DNA from: Lichenibacterium dinghuense
GTDB taxonomy: Bacteria > Pseudomonadota > Alphaproteobacteria > Rhizobiales > Beijerinckiaceae
Assembly (NCBI RefSeq): GCF_021730615.1
Contig: NZ_JAJLMN010000001.1
Location: 1,302,501 to 1,366,500, forward strand
DNA length: 64,000 nucleotides
Direction of reading: 5' to 3'
In this document: piece after piece, positions 34,271-44,848 of the stretch
Numbering within the stretch: the first letter of the stretch is position 1
Layout: the number at the start of each line of letters is the position of its first letter
Program-made: the position numbers and the translations under genes
The notes under the pieces: generated by a model
Database searches by the model: none
Seen by the model: the letters and a program-made list of their open reading frames with translations, nothing else
What the model was told of the DNA's origin: nothing

Positions 34271-34987
34271 ATGTCCGCCCTCATCGCCAGGATCGGCCTC
34301 GCCGTCTCGGTGGCGCTGTCCGCCACCGCGGCCGTCCTGCCGGGCGGCGTCGCCCTGGCGGCCGAGCCGATGTCCTTCGAACTCCTCACCATCGCCGGGC
34401 CGGCGCCCTGCGCCAAACGCCGCTGCTCGAACGCCGAGATCAAGGCGGACGTGATCAGCGCCCAGGGCGAGATCACCAACGACACGGCGGCGAGCTTCCT
34501 GTCCTTCGTGCAGGCGCACGGCGGCGATCCGGACTTCCGGCCGCTGGTGCTGCTCAGCTCGCCCGGCGGCACGGTGGTGGGGGCGATGAAGCTCGGCCTC
34601 GTGCTGCGCCAGGTCGGCGCCACCGTGCTGGTCGCCCGGGCCCGCGCCGTGGACGGGTCGGACGACCTCCACGTCATGTCGAGTTCCTGCATGTCGGCCT
34701 GCGTCTACGCCTTCTTCGGCGGCAAGCGGCGCATCATCCCGCCGTCGAGCCACCTCGGCATCCACCAGATGGCGATCTACAGCCACAGCTTCTTCGGCCT
34801 GGGCGACGACACGGTGCGATCCAAGGGCACGCCCGAACTCGTGAGTGCGCTCAGCGCATACACCAAGATGATGGGCGTCAACCCCGAGGCCATCGCGGAA
34901 GCCGAGCAGGTCGACCCGACCTCCATCCACATCCTCACCCCGAAGGAGATCGCCCGCTGGCGCGTGGGCACGCCGCGCCTGCACTGA
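34271..34987 (+). CDS. ClpP-like periplasmic protein (COG3904 type)
   Basis: A 238-residue predicted exported protein with a ClpP/crotonase fold. The signal peptide is MSALIARIGLAVSVALSATAAVLPGGVALA. Core motifs are VLLSSPGGTVVGAMKLGLVLRQ near residue 95 (glycine-rich oxyanion strand), SSSCMSACVYAFFGGKRR near 140 (serine/cysteine elbow) and LGIHQMAIYS near 165 (histidine). These resemble the periplasmic COG3904 group; protease activity is unproven. The start lies 20 bases after tRNA-Val and shows no Shine-Dalgarno sequence. Confidence 0.82.
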   Translation: MSALIARIGLAVSVALSATAAVLPGGVALAAEPMSFELLTIAGPAPCAKRRCSNAEIKADVISAQGEITNDTAASFLSFVQAHGGDPDFRPLVLLSSPGGTVVGAMKLGLVLRQVGATVLVARARAVDGSDDLHVMSSSCMSACVYAFFGGKRRIIPPSSHLGIHQMAIYSHSFFGLGDDTVRSKGTPELVSALSAYTKMMGVNPEAIAEAEQVDPTSIHILTPKEIARWRVGTPRLH

Positions 34988-35168
34988 GCCGGCGCGGACC
35001 GCCGATCCCTCGCGGGAGGGGCGGCTCGTCCGCTCCCGTCCCGGCGGGCGCCGCGCCGCGCCTCACAAAATCCGCCCCTCGCCACCGGCGCGCTTGACAC
35101 CCTCGGGGGCCCCCCGTAGACACGCCTCACCGAGCGAGACCGCTGCGACGACACGCAGCGCGGTTCGC

Positions 35169-35245
<77 letters not shown>

Positions 35246-35290
35246 GTTCGGTCAGATGATATGACTTGCGTTCCGGCCTCGCCGGTCCGC

Positions 35291-35367
<77 letters not shown>

Positions 35368-35453
35368 CGCCGTCCTGGCCCCTCATATTTCCTATCTGAT
35401 GTTCAGTTTTGCCCGTGGGTCGCGGATATCCCTGACCTGCGCCGCCTCGCCCT

Positions 35454-36071
35454 TCAGCGGGTTCGCGATCGTCCGATGCCGATCAGTGCGATCGCGGCCA
35501 CGAGGCCGCCCAGCGCGGCGATCGAGGTCAGGGCCGGATGCAGGGCTGCCGTGGTGGCGAGCGCGCTCTCGCCCGGGTAAGGCGCCGAGGCGCGGCGCGC
35601 CAGCAGGTGCTCGTAGAGCCGCGTGAAGGCGCGGTCGATCGCGCGGGTCTCGACGATCGTGCGGTCGAGAAGCTTGGCCGCCTCGGCGTGCCCGAGCGCC
35701 CGTGCTTCGCTGCGCAGCGTGCCGTATCGCGCGATGTAGAAATGCGCCGCCACCTGTCCGTAGGCGATGTTGACGAGGTCGCGCTCGGCCGCGCCCGGGT
35801 GCCTCGCCACCTCCGCCTCGTTGGTGTCGCAGATGCCCTGCATGCCGGCGTCGTGCCGGGCGTAGGGCGTGGCGCCGACCAGCGCGAAGACGCGCTCCAG
35901 CCGCTCCGCCTGGACGAGGTTCTGCTTCGAGCCTGCCCGCAACATCCGCCTCAGCTTGGGCAGGGCGGATGTTTCGCAATTGCGCGCCGCCTGCGCGGCC
36001 CCCTGCCGGTGTGCGCCGTAGAGGAGGCGCAGTCCGTCCTCGAAGAGTTGCCGGTCTGCCGCCATCGCCAT
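35454..36071 (-). CDS. DUF892 (YciE/YciF-like) ferritin-like protein with C-terminal membrane segment
   Basis: A 205-residue protein of the DUF892 family, ferritin-like four-helix proteins often tied to stress. Helix motifs are LFEDGLRLLYGAHRQGAAQAA (residues 9-29), LRAGSKQNLVQAERLERVFALVG (44-66), AYGQVAAHFYIARYGTLRSEARALG (104-127) and TRLYEHLLARR. Unlike typical members it ends in a hydrophobic stretch (ALTSIAALGGLVAAIALIGIG), suggesting membrane attachment. AGGGAAG precedes the ATG. It sits alone between intact tRNA-Asp genes and a broken tRNA-Asp copy, in the opposite direction to them. Confidence 0.82.
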   Translation of the reverse strand: MAMAADRQLFEDGLRLLYGAHRQGAAQAARNCETSALPKLRRMLRAGSKQNLVQAERLERVFALVGATPYARHDAGMQGICDTNEAEVARHPGAAERDLVNIAYGQVAAHFYIARYGTLRSEARALGHAEAAKLLDRTIVETRAIDRAFTRLYEHLLARRASAPYPGESALATTAALHPALTSIAALGGLVAAIALIGIGRSRTR

Positions 36072-36284
36072 GTCTTCCCTGTGCCCGTCGGACGGGGGGC
36101 AACATTCGCGACGGGCGCTTGTTGCGGTGAGGGGACGACGCCGCGTCGCCGACTCGGCCCGCTGCGGCTCGCCAGCGCCGGTCGGTCGTCGAGATCGACG
36201 GGCTCCACGGCATCCAGCGCGCCGGGCCAGGCCGGCTTCCGTTCGGGGGGCGAAGCAGTCCGCAGGGGATCAGGTCCGTCGATC

Positions 36285-36322
36285 AGAGCGCCGGCCTGTC
36301 ATGCCGGAGATCGCGGGATCGC
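36285..36322 (+). pseudogene. Remnant of a tRNA-Asp gene
   Basis: 34 of the first 37 bases match the second tRNA-Asp gene, from the end of the D arm through the anticodon stem-loop (CCTGTCA) to the start of the T arm. The three differences are C to T, G to A and T to A. Neither the acceptor stem nor a 5' D stem can be found, so it cannot make a tRNA. It has the same orientation as the intact genes, 0.9 kb away. Confidence 0.8.
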
Positions 36323-36395
36323 GCCCTTCGATCGCGGAACACGTGTCCCGCAGTCGACTTTTCTCCGTCGAGCGGCGCCGTGGGCGGGGGCGAGC

Positions 36396-37025
36396 ATGAC
36401 AGGTCACGATGAGGCGCTGTCGGCCGAGGAGCTGAAAACGCTGGAAGGCCTGCTGGCCAGGCTCGACGGCCGCGGCGCGGAGCTTCCCTGGCCGCTGTTC
36501 CGCTTCGTCAACGAGGTCGTGGCGACCGTCAACGTGGACCTCCTGGTCCAGGACGCGGCGGGACGCGTGCTGCTCGCCTGGCGCGACGACCCGTTCGGCC
36601 GCGGCTGGCACGTGCCCGGCAGCATCATCCGCCACAGGGAGGAGGTCGGCCACCGACTCGAAGCCTGCGCGCGCGACGAGTTCGGCTGCGACGTCGCCGT
36701 GGCGGACCGGGCGATGGCGATCGTCCAGATCTTCGACGACCGGGGCCATTCCGTCTCGCTCTGCCATCGCGCGACGCTGCGGGGCGTGCCCGGCCGGCGG
36801 CTCGTCACCGGCGATCGGGCACCCGAAGCCGGCGACCTGCGCTGGTTCGAAGCGCCGCCGGCCGACCTCTACCCCAGCCACCTCGTCTATCGCGACGTGC
36901 TGGAGGCCGCCGGCCGCGGCGAGCTCGACGGCGGCGCGCCGCTCTTCACCCAGCATGTCGGGCGGCGCGACGCGGCGCGGGACGCCCCGGAAGGCTCGAT
37001 CAGCTCCGACGCCGCGCTCGCGTGA
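36396..37025 (+). CDS. NUDIX hydrolase, GDP-mannose mannosyl hydrolase-like
   Basis: A 209-residue NUDIX-fold protein. VNVDLLVQDAAGRVLLAWRDDPFGRGWHVPGS is the usual N-terminal strand region. The Nudix helix reads PGSIIRHREEVGHRLEACARDEFG, which departs from the canonical G-x5-E-x7-REUxEExGU pattern and resembles GDP-mannose mannosyl hydrolases, where the helix is degenerate. A long N-terminal helix (SAEELKTLEGLLARLDG) and a C-terminal helix (PSHLVYRDVLEAAGRGEL) flank it. The ATG follows GGGGGCGAG. A GDP-mannose substrate is inferred. Confidence 0.8.
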   Translation: MTGHDEALSAEELKTLEGLLARLDGRGAELPWPLFRFVNEVVATVNVDLLVQDAAGRVLLAWRDDPFGRGWHVPGSIIRHREEVGHRLEACARDEFGCDVAVADRAMAIVQIFDDRGHSVSLCHRATLRGVPGRRLVTGDRAPEAGDLRWFEAPPADLYPSHLVYRDVLEAAGRGELDGGAPLFTQHVGRRDAARDAPEGSISSDAALA

Positions 37026-37140
37026 CCCCGGCCCGGCGCGGGCGTCGCCCCTCCCCTTCCGACGTGGGACAGAGCCATGCGCCGGCGCGGCTACCGGCCG
37101 GTGGCCCTCTGGTCCATATCGGGGCTGCGCCTTCGGGCAC

Positions 37141-37206
37141 CGCCCTTCTTGGGCGTTTCCTCCCTAGACTTGGGCCGCTCGCCGCGAGGCGCAGCGGCTC
37201 TTTTTT
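37141..37206 (+). terminator. Rho-independent terminator, preceded by a small stem
   Basis: The main hairpin pairs GCCGCTCGCC (37174-37183) with GGCG-C-AGCGGC (37188-37198), with one bulge, and is followed by CTC and six T (37201-37206). A smaller stem CGCCC/GGGCG with loop TTCTT lies just before it (37141-37155). It ends transcription 180 bases after the NUDIX gene, or ends an unannotated small RNA in that space. Confidence 0.75.
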
Positions 37207-37297
37207 CGTCGGCGGGCGGCCTTCGGTTCGGCGTCCGCCCCCTCGCCAGCGCCCGCCTCGGACCGACAGCGAAAAGCCCTGACCTCGTGCCACCTCC

Positions 37298-37343
37298 CCT
37301 CATCCTGAGCCGGGCGCGGAGCGCCCGTGTCGAAGGATGAAGG
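37298..37343. repeat. REP-like palindromic repeat
   Basis: Outer arms CCTCATCCT and AGGATGAAGG flank an inner perfect palindrome CGGGCGC-GGA-GCGCCCG. Palindromes of the form CCTCATCCT...AGGATGAGG are scattered in intergenic DNA of many Rhizobiales. It lies between the NUDIX terminator and the convergent GFA gene. Confidence 0.65.
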
Positions 37344-37369
37344 CGGTCGAGGAGATTGGGGCTCCGTCC

Positions 37370-37798
37370 TCAGTCCGGGCGGTCGGGATGCTGCAGGCTG
37401 GCGAGGGCCGGGCCGTCCTGGAGGTCGACGGGCCGGAGGTCCTCCAACGCGTCGAGCCAGGGCGGCTTCCGCTCGGGGCTGAAGCAGAATTCGAGGTCCA
37501 CCGCGCCCGGATCGTCGAGGCTGTAGATCGTCAGGCTGACGTCCGTCCCCCGCGTGTCGCGGTAGCTCAGCGGCGTGCCGCAGGCGGAACAGAACCCGCG
37601 CTCGACCGCCTCCGAACTCGCGAAGGTGGCCGGCGGGGCGGACCAGCTCACCCGCGCGGCGGGGAAGCGCACGAAAGCCATGAAGGGCGCGCCGCCCGCC
37701 TTCTGGCACATGCGGCAGTAGCACACGCTTGAGCGGTCGCGCGGGCCCTCGGCGCTGTAGCGCATCCTGCCGCACTGGCACCCACCCGTGAAAGCCAT
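37370..37798 (-). CDS. GFA family (glutathione-dependent formaldehyde-activating-like) protein
   Basis: A 142-residue zinc protein of the GFA/CENP-V family. Structural zinc cysteines are in GGCQCGRM (near residue 6) and YCRMCQKAGGAPF (near 28), and further ones in FCSACGTPLSYR (near 75). Members include glutathione S-(hydroxymethyl) adduct enzymes, but most, including this one, have unknown substrates. It starts 41 bases beyond the stop of the downstream-oriented nitrate reductase subunit and may be transcribed with it. Confidence 0.9.
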   Translation of the reverse strand: MAFTGGCQCGRMRYSAEGPRDRSSVCYCRMCQKAGGAPFMAFVRFPAARVSWSAPPATFASSEAVERGFCSACGTPLSYRDTRGTDVSLTIYSLDDPGAVDLEFCFSPERKPPWLDALEDLRPVDLQDGPALASLQHPDRPD

Positions 37799-37839
37799 GG
37801 CGTGCCCCGCGCCGGAGCCGCGGCCGCGCGCGCTCCGCC

Positions 37840-39552
37840 CTACTCGGCAGCCGTCATGTAGAGCTCGTTCCACACTTTGGCAGCCTCGTCCCTCGGCAGG
37901 CCGACGAGGTCGATGCGGTCGTGCCCCACGAGCTTCACCGCGGGGACGTTGTAGCGCACCGCCACCTCGGCGATGCGCAGCAGCTGCGCGGGCGTGCAGT
38001 GGCCGTCCTCCGTGTCCGGCATCATCGAGAAGGTGCCGTCCTCGAGGATGCGCGCCTGCACGTGGCCGTCGAGCCGCGACGGCTCCTCGGCCGCGAGCGC
38101 GGCGGCGGGCGCCGGCGCCTGCTCGAGGAAATAGGTCGTCAGCGCGTCGACCTGCCCCTTGCAGGAGCCGCAGCCCATGCCGGCGCGGGTCGCCGTCATC
38201 ACGGCCCTGAGGTCGCGGTTGCCGGCCGCCACGCAGGCCCCGATCGCGCCCTTGGTGACGCCGTTGCAGTTGCACACCTGCATCTCGGCCGGCATCTCCT
38301 CCAGCGACACTGCCTGGGGCGGGGCGCCGATGTCGAACAGCAGCGCCAGCCGCTCCTCGGGCAGCGGTGCGTCGCGGTCGAAGGCCTGCATCAGGTAGGC
38401 GGCCTTGGAGATGTCGCCCATCAGGATGCCGCCGACGAGCCGGCCGTTCCGCACGATCAGCTTCTTGTAGGTGCCGCGCTTCGGCTCGGCGAACTGCACC
38501 ACCTCGTCGCCGTCGTCGTGCGGCTCGGTGATGCCCATGGACGCGAGCTCGACGCCCATCACCTTGAGTTTCGTCGCGAGCTTGGAGCCGTGGTAGGCGG
38601 CCCGCTCGTCGCGGCCGGTGACGTGCTCGGCGAAGACCTTGGCCTGGTCCCACAGCGGCGCCACGAGGCCGTAGACCTTGCCGCGGTGCTGGGCGCATTC
38701 GCCCACCGCGTAGACCGAGCGGTCGTCGATCGACTGCATGTGGTCGTTGACCACGATCGCGCGCTCCACCGTCAGCCCGGCGCGCAGACCGATCTCCGAG
38801 TTGGGGCGCACGCCGGCCGCCACCACCACCATGTCGCAGTCGAGCGTCGTGCCGTCCTTGAAGGCGAGGCCGGTGACGCGGTCCTCGCCCAGCACCTCGG
38901 TGGTGGCCTTGCCGGTGTGGACGTGCAGGCCGAAGCCCTCCATGGCCCGGCGCAGCATGCCGCCGCCCGTGGCGTCGAGCTGCAGCTCCAGGAGGTGCCC
39001 GGCGAGGTGCACGACGTGCGACTCGCATCCGAGGTCGCCGAGCGCCCGCGCGGCTTCGAGGCCGAGCAGCCCGCCGCCGATCGTCACCGCCTTGCGGGCC
39101 GCCTTGGCGGCCTCGGCGATGCCCACGCAGTCCGCGAAGGTGCGGTAGGCGAAGACGCCCGGCTTGAGCGTGCCGTCGGACGCGAACGCGCCCTTGAAGG
39201 GCGGCACGAAGGCCTTCGAGCCGGTGGCGATCAGCAGGACGTCGTAGGATTCGACGCGCCCGCCCGCGGAGCGGACCGCCTTGGCGGCGCGGTCGATCTC
39301 CACCACGCGGTCGCCCTTGTGCAGGACGATGCCGTTCTCTGCATACCAATCGGGCGTGTTGATCAGGATGTCATCGAGCGTCTTCGTGCCACCGAGGATG
39401 CCGGACAGCATGATGCGGTTGTAGTTGCCGTGCGGCTCGTCGCCGAACATCACGACGTCGAACTGGTCCGCGCCGCCGCGCTTGAGGATCTCCTCGACCG
39501 CGCGGGCCCCGGCCATGCCGTTGCCGATCACCACCAGCTTGCGTTTGCTCAT
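37840..39552 (-). CDS. FAD/[2Fe-2S] oxidoreductase subunit of assimilatory nitrate reductase, NirB N-terminal-like
   Basis: A 570-residue flavoprotein, predicted to pass electrons from NAD(P)H to the NasA molybdoenzyme. It has an FAD-binding N-terminus VVIGNGMAGARAVEE, second dinucleotide fold AVTIGGGLLGLEAARALG near residue 150 and FAD motif VYAVGECAQHRG near 285. A BFD-like [2Fe-2S] domain shows CNCNGVTKG and GCGSCKGQV (about 425-465). The last 80 residues (CTPAQLLRIAEVAVRYNVPAVKLVGHDRIDLVGL) match only the first ferredoxin-like part of a nitrite/sulfite reductase; the siroheme domain of full NirB is absent. NasB/NasC-like naming is therefore more apt than NirB. Confidence 0.88.
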   Translation of the reverse strand: MSKRKLVVIGNGMAGARAVEEILKRGGADQFDVVMFGDEPHGNYNRIMLSGILGGTKTLDDILINTPDWYAENGIVLHKGDRVVEIDRAAKAVRSAGGRVESYDVLLIATGSKAFVPPFKGAFASDGTLKPGVFAYRTFADCVGIAEAAKAARKAVTIGGGLLGLEAARALGDLGCESHVVHLAGHLLELQLDATGGGMLRRAMEGFGLHVHTGKATTEVLGEDRVTGLAFKDGTTLDCDMVVVAAGVRPNSEIGLRAGLTVERAIVVNDHMQSIDDRSVYAVGECAQHRGKVYGLVAPLWDQAKVFAEHVTGRDERAAYHGSKLATKLKVMGVELASMGITEPHDDGDEVVQFAEPKRGTYKKLIVRNGRLVGGILMGDISKAAYLMQAFDRDAPLPEERLALLFDIGAPPQAVSLEEMPAEMQVCNCNGVTKGAIGACVAAGNRDLRAVMTATRAGMGCGSCKGQVDALTTYFLEQAPAPAAALAAEEPSRLDGHVQARILEDGTFSMMPDTEDGHCTPAQLLRIAEVAVRYNVPAVKLVGHDRIDLVGLPRDEAAKVWNELYMTAAE

Positions 39553-39675
39553 GTCGAGGTCGCGATCCTGCCTGCGGGTTTGGCGGACAAGCTCGCGAGA
39601 TCCGTGCCACGCGGGGACGTGTCCGCGCATGGCTGGGTTTCCGGACCGCCCCACCCGTCATCGGACGGCTGCGAT

Positions 39676-39798
39676 CGTCATCGCGAGCGGAGCGACGCGA
39701 TCCAGCCCCCGCGTTCCAAAAGGGCCGCTCCCGGGTCGAACTGCCTCGCGGCGCGGCGCCCGACAGTCCTGGATCGCGTCGCTACGCTCGCGATGACG
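39676..39798. repeat. Long inverted repeat, 30-base arms
   Basis: Arms 39676-39705 and 39769-39798 are reverse complements with one mismatch in 30. Each begins or ends with CGTCATCGCGAGCG or its complement, and the spacer is 63 bases. This is the common GTCATCGCGAGC...GCGATGACG intergenic palindrome of Rhizobiales. Together with flanking DNA it fills the 330 bases between the FAD subunit and the small nas gene; no gene is seen there. Confidence 0.75.
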
Positions 39799-39882
39799 GC
39801 GGAGAACGCGGGCGGCGTCGAACTGATCCGAAGGTGTCGTGCCGGGACCTCGCCGAAGGCCGACGGCCTTTGGAAGCCGAAG

Positions 39883-40230
39883 TCACACCTCCATCAGCCC
39901 GAGGTCGAGCACGATGTGGCCCTCCGCGCCTTCGGGCGCCGACACCAGCACCTCCACGAGCGTGTCGGGCTCCAGGTCCTCCAGCACGGCGAGCGGCACG
40001 TGGACCGCCGCCCCGGCGCCGACGGGGAAGAGCCGCATCACCCGGCCGTCGCGCGTCACCGTCAGGCAGGCGAGCGCCGCGGCGGAGTTGCCGGCGCGCA
40101 GGTAGATCACCTGGGCGCGCCGGTCGGGCGGCACGCGGTAGCTCACGCCCGCGGCGAGCGGCGCCGGATGCTCCAGCCCCGCCCCCACGAAGGGGAACAC
40201 GCCCGTGATGGTCCTGGGTCGCGACTGCAT
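39883..40230 (-). CDS. Conserved small protein between nasA and its FAD subunit
   Basis: A 115-residue protein, family not recognised. It looks all-beta: PLAAGVSYRVPPDRRAQVIYLRAGN, ALACLTVTRDGRVMRLFPVGAGAAVHVPLAVLEDLEPDTLVEVLVSAPEG, with hydrophobic strands separated by glycine turns. No cysteine cluster or signal peptide is present apart from one free cysteine. It starts 14 bases after the nasA stop, so it belongs to the nas operon and may be an assembly or stability factor for the molybdoenzyme. That role is inference from position. Confidence 0.7.
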   Translation of the reverse strand: MQSRPRTITGVFPFVGAGLEHPAPLAAGVSYRVPPDRRAQVIYLRAGNSAAALACLTVTRDGRVMRLFPVGAGAAVHVPLAVLEDLEPDTLVEVLVSAPEGAEGHIVLDLGLMEV

Positions 40231-40244
40231 GGCGCTGGTTCCGG

Positions 40245-42383
<2,139 letters not shown>

Positions 42384-42571
42384 CGAAGCTCTGGGACTCG
42401 GCTCGCGGGCGCCGCGGCGGCTCAGGGCCGGGCGCGCGCGGCGCCGCGGCGGCCGGCGGCGCGGCAGGAGAGCGGGGCGGCGGTCCTGGCCATGGCGGCG
42501 GCCCTCCTGAGAACGGGTGGGCGCGGAGGCCCTCGCGGCTCACGGAAGCAACCGCCATGCCATGGCGCCGC

Positions 42572-42630
42572 CCGGGATCGCGCCGCGGCGCACCATCCCG
42601 GACGGCGCGCGATCCGGGCAGCCTGCCCGG
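42572..42630 (-). promoter_or_regulatory. Two adjacent stable stems upstream of nasA
   Basis: On the minus strand the first stem is CCGGGCA/TGCCCGG (42614-42630). Twelve bases later a long stem with outer CCGGGAT/ATCCCGG and inner GCGCC/GGCGC follows (42572-42601). They stand about 190-245 bases before the nasA start, in a 316-base gene-free space shared with divergent xseA. Nas leaders controlled by NasT carry paired hairpins, but the loops here are not the six-base type, so this is only a candidate. Confidence 0.35.
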
Positions 42631-42699
42631 CGATGCGGCATCCGGGCCCGCGGGCCGGCCGGGCGACAGGCGCCCGCGGGCCGTGGTAGGCTCGGCGCC

Positions 42700-44430
42700 A
42701 TGGCCATGAGACCTTCGGCTCGCACGAGCCCGCGCGGCAGGGCCGCGACCGCCTCGATCTTCGACGCGCCCGCCTCGGCACCGAACGACGAGGCGGAGGG
42801 CTCGCGCCTGTCCAACACGCCCGAGGTCAGCGTGACCGAGCTGTCGGGCGCGCTGAAGCGCACCGTCGAGGAGCGCTTCGGCCACGTGCGGGTGCGGGGC
42901 GAGGTGTCGAACTACCGCGGCCCCCACTCCTCCGGCCACGCCTATTTCTCGCTGAAGGACGAGGGCGCCCGCATCGACGCCGTCGTGTGGCGCCACAGCT
43001 TCGCGCGCATGCGGGTGAAGCCGGAAGAGGGCATGGAGGTCGTCGCCACCGGCAAGATCACCACCTTCCCGGGCAAGTCCGCCTACCAGATCGTCATCGA
43101 GTCGCTGGAGCCGGCCGGCGTCGGCGCCCTCATGGCCATGGTGGAGGAGCGCCGCCGGCGCTTCGCGGCGGAAGGGCTGTTCGAGCCGGCGCGCAAGCGC
43201 GCCCTGCCGTTCCTGCCCGCCGTGGTGGGCGTCGTCACCTCGCCGACCGGCGCCGTGATCCGCGACATCCTCCACCGCATCACCGACCGCTTCCCGCGCC
43301 GCGTGATCCTGTGGCCCGTGCGGGTGCAGGGCGAGGGCAGCGCCGAGGAGGTGGCCCGCGCCATCCGGGGCTTCGACGCGCTCCCGCCCGGCGGACGGCT
43401 GCCGCGGCCGGACGTGCTGATCGTGGCGCGCGGCGGCGGCTCGCTCGAGGACCTGTGGGGCTTCAACGACGAGGTGGTGATCCGCGCCGCCGCGGAATGC
43501 CGCATCCCGCTGGTGTCCGCCGTCGGCCACGAGACCGACTGGACGCTGCTCGACCACGTGGCCGACCTCCGTGCGCCAACCCCCACCGGCGCCGCCGAGC
43601 TCTGCGTGCCGGTGCGGGCCGAGCTCGCCGTGGGGCTCGACCGGCTCGGCGCCCGCCACGGCGCCGCGATGCTGCGGCGGGTGGAGGGCGCGCGCGACGC
43701 GCTGCGCTCGGCCGCCCGCGCCCTGCCGGACGGCGCGGAGCTCCTGGCGCTGCCGCGCCAGCGGCTCGACCGCGCCGCGACCGCCCTGCCCTCCGCGCTG
43801 CGCCGCGGCGCCGACGCGCGCCGCCTCGCCGTGGCGCGGGTCGGCACCCGCCTCGCCGCCCAGTCGCCCGGCGCGCGCCTCGCGCGGGCGGCCGAGCGCC
43901 TGAGCGGCCTCGACGCGCGGCTCGGCCGCTCGGCCGCCGTGCTGGCCGACCGCCGCCGCGGGCGGCTCGACGCCGCCGCGGCGCGGCTCGGCGCGGCGCT
44001 GGTGAGCCGCGCCGCCCTGGCCCGCCAGCAGAACGCGGCGGCGCGCCAGCGGCTCGACGCCCTGGCGGCCCGGCTGAAGCCCGCCGCCGCGCGGGCCAAC
44101 GACCGGCGGCGCGAGCGCGTCGAGCGCCTGGCGCAGCTCCTCGGCACGTTGGGCTACAGGTCGGTGCTGGGCCGCGGCTACGCCCTCGTGCGCGACGCCG
44201 CCGGCCAGCCGCTGCGCTCCGCCGCCGGGGTCGCGCCCGGCGCCCGGCTCGGGCTGGAGTTCGCGGACGGCGTCCTCGCCGTCGAGGCGCTGGGCGGCCC
44301 CGCGGGGGGCACCCCGCCGACCGTACCGGACGCGCCGAAGCGGAAACCCGCGGCGCCCCGCGCCCCGCGCCCGCCCGCCAGGACGGCCCGGAGCGCGAAG
44401 GCGCCCGTGAGCCAGGGCGACCTGTTCTGA
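42700..44430 (+). CDS. xseA: Exodeoxyribonuclease VII large subunit
   Basis: Large subunit of the single-strand DNA exonuclease ExoVII, 576 residues. The N-terminal OB-fold domain is about residues 40-135 ([44 protein letters not shown]). The catalytic region has [40 protein letters not shown] and [28 protein letters not shown]. The coiled-coil region that binds XseB is unusually rich in Arg and Ala, and a basic Pro/Ala tail ends SQGDLF, making the protein about 120 residues longer than E. coli XseA. The ATG at 42700 is preceded by GGTAGG. Confidence 0.95.
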   Translation: MAMRPSARTSPRGRAATASIFDAPASAPNDEAEGSRLSNTPEVSVTELSGALKRTVEERFGHVRVRGEVSNYRGPHSSGHAYFSLKDEGARIDAVVWRHSFARMRVKPEEGMEVVATGKITTFPGKSAYQIVIESLEPAGVGALMAMVEERRRRFAAEGLFEPARKRALPFLPAVVGVVTSPTGAVIRDILHRITDRFPRRVILWPVRVQGEGSAEEVARAIRGFDALPPGGRLPRPDVLIVARGGGSLEDLWGFNDEVVIRAAAECRIPLVSAVGHETDWTLLDHVADLRAPTPTGAAELCVPVRAELAVGLDRLGARHGAAMLRRVEGARDALRSAARALPDGAELLALPRQRLDRAATALPSALRRGADARRLAVARVGTRLAAQSPGARLARAAERLSGLDARLGRSAAVLADRRRGRLDAAAARLGAALVSRAALARQQNAAARQRLDALAARLKPAAARANDRRRERVERLAQLLGTLGYRSVLGRGYALVRDAAGQPLRSAAGVAPGARLGLEFADGVLAVEALGGPAGGTPPTVPDAPKRKPAAPRAPRPPARTARSAKAPVSQGDLF

Positions 44431-44532
44431 TCCGACGCCCGCGCCGGGTTTGACCTCGACGGCTTTCGCCGCCAGGGTTGCGCCGCGCGGCCGTCCACCC
44501 CCTCGTGGCGTCGCCCGATCCCGCGGAACCCC

Positions 44533-44841
44533 ATGGACCTGCCCGTCTCCCTGCAGCGCGCGCTCCAGCGCCTCAACGGCGCCATCGACGCGCTCGACGC
44601 CGCCGCGGAGCGCCGCGCCGAGGCGGACGCCGCCCGCGCCGACGCCGAGGTCGAGTATGCCGTGATGCAGGACGACCGCTCGCGCCTCGCCGTCGAGCTC
44701 GACGCCGCGCTGGCGAGGGCCCGCGCGCTCGACCGCGTGGCCGGCGAGGTGGCGGCGCGGGTCGACCGCGCCGGCGCCACCGTGCGGGGCATCCTGGCCG
44801 AGCTCGACCCGACGGGCTCGCGCCCGCTCGGCCCGATCTGA
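44533..44841 (+). CDS. DUF4164 coiled-coil protein
   Basis: A 102-residue protein of the DUF4164 family, nearly all one coiled coil: LQRALQRLNGAIDALDAAAERRAEADAARADAEVEYAVMQDDRSRLAVELDAALARARALDRVAGEVAARVDRA. In Rhizobiales this gene regularly precedes zapA, and here it does so by seven bases, suggesting a related role in cell division. No enzyme motif is seen. It has no close ribosome binding site; GGAACCCC is the nearest purine stretch. Confidence 0.88.
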   Translation: MDLPVSLQRALQRLNGAIDALDAAAERRAEADAARADAEVEYAVMQDDRSRLAVELDAALARARALDRVAGEVAARVDRAGATVRGILAELDPTGSRPLGPI

Positions 44842-44848
44842 GGCCGCC

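Noticed and set aside
36396-37025. Calling the NUDIX gene a MutT-type 8-oxo-dGTPase
   Set aside because: The Nudix helix lacks the REUxEExGU glutamates; the pattern fits GDP-mannose mannosyl hydrolase-like proteins better.
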